From Flavobacterium hibernum (GTDB taxonomy: Bacteria > Bacteroidota > Bacteroidia > Flavobacteriales > Flavobacteriaceae), in assembly GCF_000832125.1 (NCBI RefSeq), contig NZ_JPRK01000011.1:372001-436000 (forward strand): a DNA stretch of 64,000 nt, read 5' to 3'. How positions within the stretch are numbered: the stretch's first letter is position 1; every line of letters begins with the position of its first letter. Below the pieces are notes generated by a model that did no database searches, was not told the DNA's origin, and saw only the letters and a program-made list of their open reading frames with translations. Position numbers and translations under genes: made by a program. Below are positions 43,702 through 52,863 of this stretch, piece by piece.

Positions 43702-45207
43702 TTAATTCGTCGCTTTGTAAATGAAATTCTTGAACGTAACCTGACCTTCTCCAACGGAAGAAAGTCCTAAACGAAGACTCATAAAACCACTTAAAACATT
43801 GTGATTAAAGGACGATACTTCGGCTGAATTTTCAATTTTTATCCATTCTTTTCCGTCAATGCTATAAAACATATTCACGAGTTGTTGTTGTTTTTCTAAG
43901 CGAAGAAATAAATGCTTTTTGTTCACTCCTTTTTGAGTAGGGAATTGCCATGATCGTAATATGGCTAAAACATTTTGACTGTCTGCCGCAATACCAGTGT
44001 ACAATTTTGTGTCGTAAAAAAGGATTAATCCCGCTGTGGCATTTCCTTCAATCTCGACCTCAACTTCTGCGGTATACGAATGGTCTGATGGTGTACATAA
44101 AAGCGGAGAACTATTGCCAATATTGTTGCCTTTTGCTTTTATTGTTATTCCGCTTGGTGTTATCTTAAATCTTTCGGCATCATAATGATCAAAAAATTGC
44201 CATTGTGGTCGAAGTTCTGTTCCAGAAAATGTATCCGAAAGTGTAAAGTTGCTTTTGGTTGTTTTTCCTGCTGGCTTTTTTATTGGTTCTTCGGTTTTGA
44301 TGTTTTCAGGACTTTTAAACCAACCGTCATTTGTCCATTCTGCAGGTTGTAGCAGTGTTTGACGCCCCATATTGTAATAACCATTTTCGTAACCGTGAAA
44401 AACCATCCACCATTTTCCGCTAGCATCGTCTATTAATGTTGCGTGTCCTTTTGACCACCATTTTTCTAAACTGTCGTTAGTTTTTATAATTGGATTATAA
44501 GGTGAGTTTTCCCAAGGTCCTAAAGGCGATTTTGATCTGGCTGATATTACCATATGACTTGTAGCTGGCCCAGCGGTACCGCCTTCTGCAACGGTTAAAT
44601 AATAGTAATTTCCATGTTTTAGCACTTTTGGACCTTCCATACAAAAACATTCTATAGACCATTCTGTTGGAATTTTCCATCCGTCGTAAACATGTTTTCC
44701 TGCTCCACTAACAGAAAGTCCGTCCTTAGACAACGGCACATAATCGCCATTGCTAAAATAAAGGTAACGATTGCCTTTTTCGTCTGCGAAATGTCCCGGA
44801 TCGATATTACCAATTTTTAAATCTATAGGATCACTCCAAGGTCCATTTATATTATCGGCTGACACTACATAATTGGTTTCGTTTGCCGGAAAATAGATGT
44901 AAAATTTATTGTTGAATTTTACTAAATCAGGTGCCCAAACAGAACCAACACTTTTTTTAAGCGCGTGTGTTACGGGTTTCCAATTTATTAAATCCTTCGA
45001 TGTCCAGATTAATAATCCAGGGTAATAATTGAAGGATGAATGTACGATATAGTAATCTTCACCATCTCTAATTATGGATGGATCTGGATAATCGCCTGCA
45101 AATATTGGGTTTTGATAAGTGTCATCACTCACTTTTGCGTTTTGTTGCTGCGCATGGAGTGTAAGCGAAATTATGCCTATGAATAAGTAAACAGCTTTTT
45201 TCATCAT
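43702..45207 (-). CDS. GH43 family enzyme (probable alpha-L-arabinofuranosidase)
   Basis: The 501-residue exported protein has a signal peptide (1-19) and a five-bladed propeller (about 31-315). Catalytic candidates are base D42 (YPDPSI), transition-state modulator D136 (IDPGHF) and acid E191 (CMEGPKV). A C-terminal concanavalin-like sandwich (about 325-500) follows. GH43 enzymes act on arabinofuranosides or xylosides; in xyloglucan loci they remove arabinose from side chains. It starts 6 bp after the acetylesterase stop. Confidence 0.85.
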   Translation of the reverse strand: MMKKAVYLFIGIISLTLHAQQQNAKVSDDTYQNPIFAGDYPDPSIIRDGEDYYIVHSSFNYYPGLLIWTSKDLINWKPVTHALKKSVGSVWAPDLVKFNNKFYIYFPANETNYVVSADNINGPWSDPIDLKIGNIDPGHFADEKGNRYLYFSNGDYVPLSKDGLSVSGAGKHVYDGWKIPTEWSIECFCMEGPKVLKHGNYYYLTVAEGGTAGPATSHMVISARSKSPLGPWENSPYNPIIKTNDSLEKWWSKGHATLIDDASGKWWMVFHGYENGYYNMGRQTLLQPAEWTNDGWFKSPENIKTEEPIKKPAGKTTKSNFTLSDTFSGTELRPQWQFFDHYDAERFKITPSGITIKAKGNNIGNSSPLLCTPSDHSYTAEVEVEIEGNATAGLILFYDTKLYTGIAADSQNVLAILRSWQFPTQKGVNKKHLFLRLEKQQQLVNMFYSIDGKEWIKIENSAEVSSFNHNVLSGFMSLRLGLSSVGEGQVTFKNFIYKATN

Positions 45208-45213
45208 GATATT

Positions 45214-47163
45214 TTATTTACTGACTTTATACTTTTCGTTGGCGGTAATCATTTCCCAATTATCGGTTCTGAAAGGCGATGCAGGAAATTTTTCTTTGTT
45301 GTAAAGATTGATCTCAGTATCATCGTCTGCCCAACCGTAACGTACAGCTACGGGATTTTTTACATTTTCGCTTGAAACTATAATCGTGTTATTCTTGATT
45401 ATCGCTTTCGCGGAATGAAAAACTTTGTCGGCTCCTGCGATTTCCAATCCTTTTACGTTGTCTGTATTATCTGAAGTTGATAATCCACTCCCGATGTTAT
45501 CAAAACTTAGAATGATTTTATCTCCTTCTACTTTCTGAGCTTTATAAGTTGGTCCGCTGTAGATTTGCTTTTTACTGTAAACATTATTGAGCGCAATTGC
45601 AGCCAGACGCAAACCAACGTCTTGTTTGTTTGTTGGATGAATGTCTTTGGCATTTCCAATATCTGTGGTTACGGCCATTCCTGTATTTGGCAATTTTAGG
45701 GTTTCGGCTTGTGCTTCGCGCAGTTCTGCCCAACGGCTTCCTACTTTACTATTTCCGTTCTGTTCATTGAAAGTTGATAATTGAACGAAATAAAAAGGGA
45801 AATCACCTTGCTTGAATTTTGTTCTCCAATCTGTAATCATCAACGGAAATGCCTTTTTGTATTGATTAGCTCTCCAAACATTGGCCTCGCCCTGATACCA
45901 TAAAACGCCTTGAATTGCATATGGAACTAACGGATTTACCATTGCATTGTACAATAACGATGGATAGCTATTTGGCGATAATGACGTTTTGACTACAATA
46001 ACTTTGTATCTCCATTTTCCGTCAAGCGGAATTATTTTAGTTCCAAGAATTAATTTTAAATCGGCAACATCACCATAAATTCCCCCGCCTCCGCTGTTAT
46101 CGACAATTCGTATGGCAATTGTATTTGTTCCTTCTTTCAGGATATTTGTTGGAATTTCATAAACACGTTTAGCATCCCATTGTGTATTTTTACCTACTTC
46201 GATTCCGTTTACATAAGTTATGTCTTCGTCATCAATTTTTGTAAGACTTAAAATTGCTTTATTTTTGATGTCTTCTGCTGAAAGGGTTATTGTTTTTCGC
46301 ATCCAGACTACGCCATCTAAATCGCCTAAAGATTGATTTTCCCATAATCCGGGAACACTGAGTTCGCCCCAAGAGGAATCATTGAATGATGATTCTTTAA
46401 ACGAAATTTCATTTGCGGTACTTACTGGTGTTCCCTGAATTTTTTCGACTCTTTCTTTCATTGATTTTGCATACAATTTTGAAATAGAATCGATATTTAA
46501 TGTTGGAACTTCGGCAATCATGGTTTTAAAATCATCGCTTTTTTGAAATGCTTCTCGACTTGTCCAGGTTTCTACATTGGTTCCGCCCCAAGAGGTATTG
46601 ATGATCCCGATTGGAATTTTTAATTCGGCATATAATTTCTTAGCAAAATAATATCCCACTGCTGTAAAATTACCAACTGTTTCTTTGCTTGAAATTTCCC
46701 ATTTTCCGGCTTTTAAATCGTCTTTTGGTTTTCCGCTTAAATCCTGCGCTACGCCAAAATGACGAATCATTGGATAATTAGAATCGGCTATTTCTTTTTC
46801 GGCATTCTTAGTTTTAGAAACCTGAAATTCCATGTTTGATTGTCCGCTACAAATCCAGACTTCACCAACCAAAACATCTTTTATAATGATTTTATTTTTT
46901 CCTGTAATAACTAATTCAAAAGGTCCACCGGCTTTTTCGGCTGCTAATTTAATTATCCACTTTCCGTTTTTATCGGCTTGTGTAGTTTTGGTTTGTTTGT
47001 TAAAATGTACCTCAACTTTTTCATTAGCATCGGCCCAACCCCAAACCGGAATTTCTTTGTTGCGTTGCAAAACCATTCCGTCAGAAAAGATTAAAGGCAT
47101 TTTGACATTAGCGTTTGACATTATGCTAATCATCAAAAAAAGAAAGATTAGATTTTTCTTCAT
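45214..47163 (-). CDS. SGNH-type carbohydrate acetylesterase (sialate O-acetylesterase-like)
   Basis: The 649-residue exported protein has the nucleophile S109 in CSGQSNM and a catalytic Asp-His pair in DIHPTN near residue 550. A split SGNH domain carries a jelly-roll insertion (about 235-390; VWMRKTITL, NTIAIRIVDNSGGG). Proteins of this layout occur in CE20 and related groups and remove acetyl esters from plant glycans. Xyloglucan galactose is often acetylated, which fits its place in the cluster. The precise ester is inferred. Confidence 0.82.
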   Translation of the reverse strand: MKKNLIFLFLMISIMSNANVKMPLIFSDGMVLQRNKEIPVWGWADANEKVEVHFNKQTKTTQADKNGKWIIKLAAEKAGGPFELVITGKNKIIIKDVLVGEVWICSGQSNMEFQVSKTKNAEKEIADSNYPMIRHFGVAQDLSGKPKDDLKAGKWEISSKETVGNFTAVGYYFAKKLYAELKIPIGIINTSWGGTNVETWTSREAFQKSDDFKTMIAEVPTLNIDSISKLYAKSMKERVEKIQGTPVSTANEISFKESSFNDSSWGELSVPGLWENQSLGDLDGVVWMRKTITLSAEDIKNKAILSLTKIDDEDITYVNGIEVGKNTQWDAKRVYEIPTNILKEGTNTIAIRIVDNSGGGGIYGDVADLKLILGTKIIPLDGKWRYKVIVVKTSLSPNSYPSLLYNAMVNPLVPYAIQGVLWYQGEANVWRANQYKKAFPLMITDWRTKFKQGDFPFYFVQLSTFNEQNGNSKVGSRWAELREAQAETLKLPNTGMAVTTDIGNAKDIHPTNKQDVGLRLAAIALNNVYSKKQIYSGPTYKAQKVEGDKIILSFDNIGSGLSTSDNTDNVKGLEIAGADKVFHSAKAIIKNNTIIVSSENVKNPVAVRYGWADDDTEINLYNKEKFPASPFRTDNWEMITANEKYKVSK

Positions 47164-47178
47164 TTTGTTTTATGGTTT

Positions 47179-47256
47179 AAACCACATAAGTGATATAAGA
47201 AAATTTAAGTTTTGAGTATTCTCTGCACTTATGTTTCCTTATATCACTTATATGGT
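47179..47256. repeat. Long inverted repeat (family B, copy 2)
   Basis: The left arm 47179-47199 (AAACCACATAAGTGATATAAG) and right arm 47238-47256 differ by one base from perfect pairing. On the minus-strand transcript that mismatch is a G-U wobble. It uses the same word as 2008-2086 and lies between the GH5 and acetylesterase genes. Confidence 0.85.
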
Positions 47257-47269
47257 AAATTTATTTATT

Positions 47270-48778
47270 TTACAGTAATCCGTCTTTTAAAGCATTTAAT
47301 GCCTGAGTATCAAAAACCGTATTATCACTTCGTTTAAAAATTCCGAAACCTTCGTTTCCAAGATTTCCTTCGTCCCAATAAAAAGGCAATAATCCGTTTG
47401 CTTTAGCTGTTTTAACAACTGTTTTTAAATAATAGGCTCTTGATGCTAAATGTAAAGTTAAAGCATCTCCTGTTAATGTAGTGCGGCGAATTGCGCCAAA
47501 CTCTCCTAACAAAACTGGAATTCCTTTATCGACAAATTGAGTTTTCATTAATTTGAAACTTTTCTCTAAATCTGTTTCTTCACCAAAAGTTGCATTTCGT
47601 CCCGTATCTGTTGTTGAATGGTAATTTGCTCCCCAGTAATAAAACATTTTTCCCCAAGATTCATCTTTCGTTAATCCACCAAAATTCCATGGTGAATAAT
47701 AATGCACTTCGACCATCATACGGCTTGTTGCTGTATCTGTTGGCAAAGTGGTCATTAATTTATTTGTTTTATCGATATCTGTTGTTGGTCCTTGAATTAC
47801 TAATGTACGATAGGCGTTTTTTCCTCCTGTAGAACGAACTGCATCGATAAATGTTTGGTGATAAGAGGTTAAAACTGCCATTTGTGCAGCATCTTCAACT
47901 GCTGGTTCATTCGCACTTGCAAAAAGCACATGCTCATCGAAACCGCGTAAACTTGTTGCAATTTGTTCCCAAAAAGCTTTTTGTTTTGCATTTACCTCAA
48001 CTTTTTTGGCTTCGGTAATATTATTTTCCAGCCAACCGCCGTCCCAGTGAATATTTACTACTACATACATATCGTTGTCTACACAATACTGTACCACTTC
48101 TTTTACGCGATTCAACCATGCGGTTTGAATTTGTGCTGTAGCTGCGTTTGCTAAATTTTGATTCCATGAACACGGAATTCTAACGGCATTGAAACCATTT
48201 GCTTTTACAGCATCGATTAAGGCTTTGGTTACTTTTGGATTTCCCCATGCGGTTTCGCCACCTGTTGCTTCTAAAGTATTCCCTATATTCCATCCCAATT
48301 TTATTTTTGCTGCCAATTGTACGGCTGTGCTCGACATTCCGGATTGATCTGCGGCAATTGGGTTTGTATTGTAACTTGGATATAATCCTGTACTTACTGC
48401 GCCTACTTGAGAAACGGTTATTTTTACCGAAGCAGCTTCGCTTGAACTAATTGTAACTACGGCTGTTCTTGTTACAGCTGTTGTGTTTTCTAAGGCTGTA
48501 ATTGTTACGGTTGTTCTTCCAGATACTCCTGTAGTTGGCGTAAATTTTAACCAAGCTGCATCTGCTGCAACTGTCCAAGCTGTGGTATTTGTTCCAACGA
48601 TAACCTCGGCGCTATTTCCTTTGTTTTGAAAATCAATTTTATTGATGTCAACCGTAAGGTTTTTAACGATTGGATCTGTGGGATCTTTAATTTCTTTGTC
48701 AGAACTGCAGGCCCAAATACTTATACATGATAAACACAAAAGTGTTCTTAAAATGTAATGGTCAATTATTTTCTTCAT
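47270..48778 (-). CDS. BACON-domain GH5 endoglucanase (probable endo-xyloglucanase)
   Basis: The 502-residue lipoprotein (lipobox IWAC, C24) has a BACON module (about 39-126; AWTVAADAAWLKFTP and IT.SQVG) and a GH5 TIM barrel (about 150-495). Acid/base E290 is in ASANEP and nucleophile E425 in LLGEFGA. A surface-anchored BACON-GH5 is the hallmark backbone-cutting enzyme of characterised Bacteroides xyloglucan loci. Substrate is inferred from that layout and the neighbouring side-chain enzymes. Confidence 0.88.
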   Translation of the reverse strand: MKKIIDHYILRTLLCLSCISIWACSSDKEIKDPTDPIVKNLTVDINKIDFQNKGNSAEVIVGTNTTAWTVAADAAWLKFTPTTGVSGRTTVTITALENTTAVTRTAVVTISSSEAASVKITVSQVGAVSTGLYPSYNTNPIAADQSGMSSTAVQLAAKIKLGWNIGNTLEATGGETAWGNPKVTKALIDAVKANGFNAVRIPCSWNQNLANAATAQIQTAWLNRVKEVVQYCVDNDMYVVVNIHWDGGWLENNITEAKKVEVNAKQKAFWEQIATSLRGFDEHVLFASANEPAVEDAAQMAVLTSYHQTFIDAVRSTGGKNAYRTLVIQGPTTDIDKTNKLMTTLPTDTATSRMMVEVHYYSPWNFGGLTKDESWGKMFYYWGANYHSTTDTGRNATFGEETDLEKSFKLMKTQFVDKGIPVLLGEFGAIRRTTLTGDALTLHLASRAYYLKTVVKTAKANGLLPFYWDEGNLGNEGFGIFKRSDNTVFDTQALNALKDGLL

Positions 48779-48852
48779 TTCATTTGGTTGTTTAGGTTAG
48801 TTAAGTTGTTTTGTTTTAAACATCATTAAATGTGTTTGAGAAAATAACTCGT

Positions 48853-48865
48853 CAAGTAGTACTTG
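48853..48865. promoter_or_regulatory. Small perfect palindrome CAAGTA-G-TACTTG in the GH3-GH5 gap
   Basis: Two 6-bp arms flank a single centre base, the form of a dimeric-regulator site. It lies 75 bp before the GH5 start in a 129-bp gap with no other clear structure. It may be an operator, but no factor is known. Confidence 0.25.
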
Positions 48866-48907
48866 CCATTCTAAAGTCATTAAAAACACCTACAGTTAAT
48901 GTGAAAT

Positions 48908-51142
48908 TTATTTGATTGTCACTATAATTTCTTTTTTGATATCTCTTGAAGAATTTCCTAATTTCAATGTATATTTTCCTGGTTCTACTGTCCACTTTTT
49001 CGTAGCTACATCATAATAAGCTAATTCTTTTACCGGAACTTTAATTGTAATTGTACTTGAACCGCCTGCTTTTACCAATGTTTTTTGGAAGCCTTTTAAT
49101 TCTTGTGCAGCACGAGTTATTTTTGAATCTGATTTAGATGTATATAACTGAACGACTTCCTTACCGTCAACTTTTCCAGTGTTTTTAACTTTTACAGAAA
49201 CTGAGATTGTTTCGTTTTGTGCGTATGAAGTTTTATCGGTTTTTGCATTATCAAAAGCAAAAGTGGTGTACGACAATCCATATCCGAAAGGATATAATGG
49301 TGTTATTTTTTTAGTATCAAACCAACGGTATCCTACTAAAATTCCTTCGGCATAATTAACGGTTTTTCCTCCAGGGAAACTATTTGTGGCGTGTGCTGGA
49401 GAATCCATGATTTGTTTTGGCATTGTCCAAGGTAATTTTCCTGATGGATTTACTTTTCCTAAAATTACATCGGCTAAAGCATTTCCTCCTTCAGAACCAT
49501 TAAACCAACTCCAAACTAATGCTGAAGTTTTTTTGCTCACTGCATCAATATCAAACGGAGCCCCGGCAATCATTACAACAATTGTTCTTGGATTTACGGC
49601 CAATACTTTCTGAATTAATTCTTCTTGTCCGAATGGTAATTTTAAGTTTCTACGATCCGATGCTTCTGTTTCGTAATCACGGTTTGAACCTGCAAAAATG
49701 ATGGCAACATCAGATTTTTTAGCTGCTTCTACTGCTTCTAATACTTTTGCCGGATCTAACTGATCGATTGTTACAGGACCATTTGAGGTAATATTTCCTA
49801 AATTCCCTTTGTTTTTTTCATCGTAACGCTCTAAATATCCTTCGGCATAATTGATTTTTATTGATGATGGCAATCTGTTTTTTAAACCTTCAAGTGGTGT
49901 AATTTCTCTTTTGGTTTTAACTCCTGCACCAAATCCGCCAAGAGCGTTTTTCTTTGTTGCATTGTTTCCAATTACGGCGATTGATTTTACTCCGTCTAAT
50001 TTTAATGGTAATGCATTATTTTCGTTTTTCAATAAAACGATATCTTCTGCTGCAATTTTATAAGCGTCCTGATAATGTGCTTCGGTTGCGATGCTTCCTT
50101 TTACACGATCTTTTGCGCCCATTGCTTTTACTTGAAATAAAGTACGCAGGATTCTTTTTACATGAACATCAATTTCTGCTTCTGAGATTTCTTTGTTTTT
50201 TGCAGCAGCGATTAGTTTATCGGCAAGAAAAAATTCATTGAATGGTTTTGGTGTTCCCATTTCGATATCCAATCCACTTTTTAAAGATTTTACTGTAGAG
50301 TGAACCGCAGCCCAATCTGACACTACAACTCCTTTAAATCCCCATTCGTCACGAAGAATTTTATTCAACATATAATCGTTCTCACATAAATATTCTCCTC
50401 TAAATTTATTGTAAGCGCCCATTACACTATAAGCGTGACCTTCTTTTATTGAAGCTTCAAATGCTGGTAAATAAATTTCACGAAGTGTACGTTCGTCAAT
50501 TTGTACATCGACAAAATCTCGGTTGGTTTCCTGATTGTTTGCCGCAAAGTGTTTTACGCAAGCCATAACATCGTTGTCTTGTAAACCAACAATTAACGGC
50601 ACAGCTATTTTTTTATTCAAAAATGGATCTTCAGACATGTATTCGTATGTTCTTCCTCCTAGTGGCGTTCTGACGATATTAATAGCTGGAGAAAGCAACA
50701 TGTCTTTATCTCTGGCGCGTAATTCTTGTCCAACGCTATTTCCAAATGTATAGGCCATTTCCTGATTCCAGGTTGCAGCAAGACCTCCTCCGGCTGGATA
50801 ATAGGTTGCGAAATCATTGGTCAGTCCCGCGGGAGCCCAATTGTCACGCGAAATTTCTTCACGAACTCCTAGAGGCCCATCGGCCATTTTTAATTCTGGA
50901 ATTCCTAAACGTTTTACTCCTCCTGAAGTAAACATAGTGTTTCCGTGTAGCATTCCTATTTTTTCCTCAAGCGTCATTTGAGAAACCAACTTATCGATTT
51001 CTGCATCATGTTCTGAGCTTATTTCTTTTCCTGCATATTCTTTCTGAACTTCAGCCGAATCAGAACTTTTTGCGTCGTTTTTACATGATGTAAATAGTGC
51101 TAAAGTCAATGCCACTGAGAGGTATATGATTTTATTTTTCAT
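48908..51142 (-). CDS. GH3 beta-glucosidase/beta-xylosidase lipoprotein
   Basis: The 744-residue protein has a lipobox (FTSC, C20) and a GH3 N-terminal barrel with nucleophile D276 in GVVVSDWAAV. An alpha/beta sandwich (about 385-600) and a C-terminal fibronectin-III-like domain (about 655-740) follow. All GH3 parts are present. In a xyloglucan locus it would release glucose from the non-reducing end of trimmed oligosaccharides; beta-xylosidase activity is also possible. Confidence 0.9.
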   Translation of the reverse strand: MKNKIIYLSVALTLALFTSCKNDAKSSDSAEVQKEYAGKEISSEHDAEIDKLVSQMTLEEKIGMLHGNTMFTSGGVKRLGIPELKMADGPLGVREEISRDNWAPAGLTNDFATYYPAGGGLAATWNQEMAYTFGNSVGQELRARDKDMLLSPAINIVRTPLGGRTYEYMSEDPFLNKKIAVPLIVGLQDNDVMACVKHFAANNQETNRDFVDVQIDERTLREIYLPAFEASIKEGHAYSVMGAYNKFRGEYLCENDYMLNKILRDEWGFKGVVVSDWAAVHSTVKSLKSGLDIEMGTPKPFNEFFLADKLIAAAKNKEISEAEIDVHVKRILRTLFQVKAMGAKDRVKGSIATEAHYQDAYKIAAEDIVLLKNENNALPLKLDGVKSIAVIGNNATKKNALGGFGAGVKTKREITPLEGLKNRLPSSIKINYAEGYLERYDEKNKGNLGNITSNGPVTIDQLDPAKVLEAVEAAKKSDVAIIFAGSNRDYETEASDRRNLKLPFGQEELIQKVLAVNPRTIVVMIAGAPFDIDAVSKKTSALVWSWFNGSEGGNALADVILGKVNPSGKLPWTMPKQIMDSPAHATNSFPGGKTVNYAEGILVGYRWFDTKKITPLYPFGYGLSYTTFAFDNAKTDKTSYAQNETISVSVKVKNTGKVDGKEVVQLYTSKSDSKITRAAQELKGFQKTLVKAGGSSTITIKVPVKELAYYDVATKKWTVEPGKYTLKLGNSSRDIKKEIIVTIK

Positions 51143-51186
51143 GCTTAATAAATTTATTTTTAGTTTTTAGATAGTTTTTTTGATAA

Positions 51187-52767
51187 TTATTGTTTGACCA
51201 AATTCAATAAGAAAACATCATTTTCATTAATTTTTATATTCTTGTTGAATGTTCCTTTTGAATCAATTGTTACTTTTTCTGATGTGATCAAAGCGCCATT
51301 ATTTTTCTTCTTAATGGTTTCAACTTGTTGTTTTGAAAGTTGAGAAGGTTTTCCCATCGCTAAATAATCTGCGTAAGCGTCGTTAGTTTTATAACCTATT
51401 TTATAAATTTCTAAAATGTAATTTCCTTTTTGCAAACCATCGACTTCAACTTTTACAATTCCTTTTGATTTTGATGGTAAATCTTTTATATAATAGGTTT
51501 GATTGTTCATCGAATCTCCGGGATGTGTATTCGTAAAATCCCAAAGCAATACTTGAACATTTCCTTTAGAATTTTTAGTTGCCCATGAAGAGGTGTCTTT
51601 ATTTTGAAGCTCTGTTTCGCCTAATTTATTTAGAAAGGAATAGGAAAAATAAGCCGGTTTTTTGATTCCTTGCGTATTCAACAATCCAAAACCTCCGTGA
51701 AAAGGTGTAAATCTTGGACCTGCTTCTTCAAAAATATCGGTAAAAACCCAATACGACATGGAGTTTGCGGCATTGCCAACTTGTTTTAGTTTTTGAAGTA
51801 TATAGGCTGCCGAATGATAACTGTCATGAACGGGATCTGCGGGAGTATATGATGTGCTCCATTCTGTATAATGTAATTCGAGATTTGGCTTAGCCGAATT
51901 TGCAATTTGTTTTCGTGAGTTTATCACATCTCCACTTATACTTGATTCGTCTTTATTCAATATCGTGCCTGATGTGCCAAATTCATCCAAAAATCCTTGT
52001 TTTACTCCGTAAGTATGTGTTGAAATAAAATCTAACGGAACATTATTTTTAGTACAAAACTCAATTGTTTCCGGAACCCAAGCTGCTCCTGCTGTTGCGG
52101 GACCTCCAACTTTGTAAGCTGGATTTACACTTTTTATTCCGCGGGCCGCATAATCGTATAATTTGAAATATTCATCCTGAGTTCCTGTCCAGAAACCCGG
52201 TGATAAATTGGGTTCGTTCCAAACTTCAAAATACCATGTTTTTACTTCTTCATCTCCATAACGTTCTTTGAAATGTTGGGTTAGGTTTCGAATTAAATCT
52301 TCCCATTTTTTATAATCTTTTGGTGGTGTTACGTTTCCTTTCCACCAAAAAATAGTTTCTTTTCCACTCGCTAAAGCCGATGGCATAAATCCTAATTCGA
52401 CAAAAGGCTTCATTTTAATACTCAATATAAAATCGTACAAAGCATCAATATATTGGTAATTGTATTCGGGATTTCCTTTTGAATCTTCGCGATAAACTGC
52501 CATATCATCAGACAATAAACCATGCATTCGGATGTATTTAAAATCGCATTCTTTTTTGGTCATTGCCAATTGTTGTTGCCAATCGGAGCGTAAACCTTCG
52601 TTTGCTCTTCCTGCTCCAATACATTCTTTGAACATGGTGTTCAGTTTTCCTGCTGTTTTGTTGTAATTGACTTTTATGATTCGTTCTTCAGCAGTCGCAT
52701 TTTGTCCAATCAATTTTACATTGATCAGAAGTAATGAAATGAATAGTATTGCTGAAAAATTTTTCAT
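51187..52767 (-). CDS. GH39 family enzyme (beta-xylosidase-like)
   Basis: The 526-residue exported protein has a signal peptide (1-22) and a TIM barrel with acid/base E185 (VWNEPNLSPGFW) and nucleophile E302 (LHYTEWSTSY). A C-terminal beta-sandwich follows. GH39 includes beta-xylosidases and alpha-L-iduronidases. I chose the ATG at 52767: the frame stays open to 52860, but the extra 31 codons read through a palindromic repeat and have no signal peptide. Its role in a xyloglucan locus is not obvious. Confidence 0.85.
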   Translation of the reverse strand: MKNFSAILFISLLLINVKLIGQNATAEERIIKVNYNKTAGKLNTMFKECIGAGRANEGLRSDWQQQLAMTKKECDFKYIRMHGLLSDDMAVYREDSKGNPEYNYQYIDALYDFILSIKMKPFVELGFMPSALASGKETIFWWKGNVTPPKDYKKWEDLIRNLTQHFKERYGDEEVKTWYFEVWNEPNLSPGFWTGTQDEYFKLYDYAARGIKSVNPAYKVGGPATAGAAWVPETIEFCTKNNVPLDFISTHTYGVKQGFLDEFGTSGTILNKDESSISGDVINSRKQIANSAKPNLELHYTEWSTSYTPADPVHDSYHSAAYILQKLKQVGNAANSMSYWVFTDIFEEAGPRFTPFHGGFGLLNTQGIKKPAYFSYSFLNKLGETELQNKDTSSWATKNSKGNVQVLLWDFTNTHPGDSMNNQTYYIKDLPSKSKGIVKVEVDGLQKGNYILEIYKIGYKTNDAYADYLAMGKPSQLSKQQVETIKKKNNGALITSEKVTIDSKGTFNKNIKINENDVFLLNLVKQ

Positions 52768-52803
52768 TTTAAAATGATATTTATTTTTAATCGTTACGTT
52801 GGT

Positions 52804-52836
52804 AAACCTGACAGGTTTTAAAAACCTGTCAGGTTT
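52804..52836. repeat. 33-bp palindrome (family A, copy 3)
   Basis: Arms 52804-52819 and 52821-52836 match the copy at 1132-1164 except that C is replaced by T in one arm and the facing G by A in the other. Pairing is therefore kept. It lies between the GH97 and GH39 genes. Confidence 0.88.
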
Positions 52837-52863
52837 GGAATAGCTAAATCTATTTATCAATAA

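Noticed and set aside
43950..44168. Plus-strand open frame opposite GH43
   Set aside because: Shadow of a well-supported gene, with a Leu/Cys-rich low-complexity end and no start-site features.
49386..50241. Open frames on the plus strand opposite GH3
   Set aside because: They are antisense shadows of a gene with intact GH3 domains; their translations have no domain or signal features.
52768..52860. N-terminal extension of the GH39 gene
   Set aside because: The extra codons run through the 33-bp palindrome and lack a signal peptide; the ATG at 52767 begins a good signal sequence.
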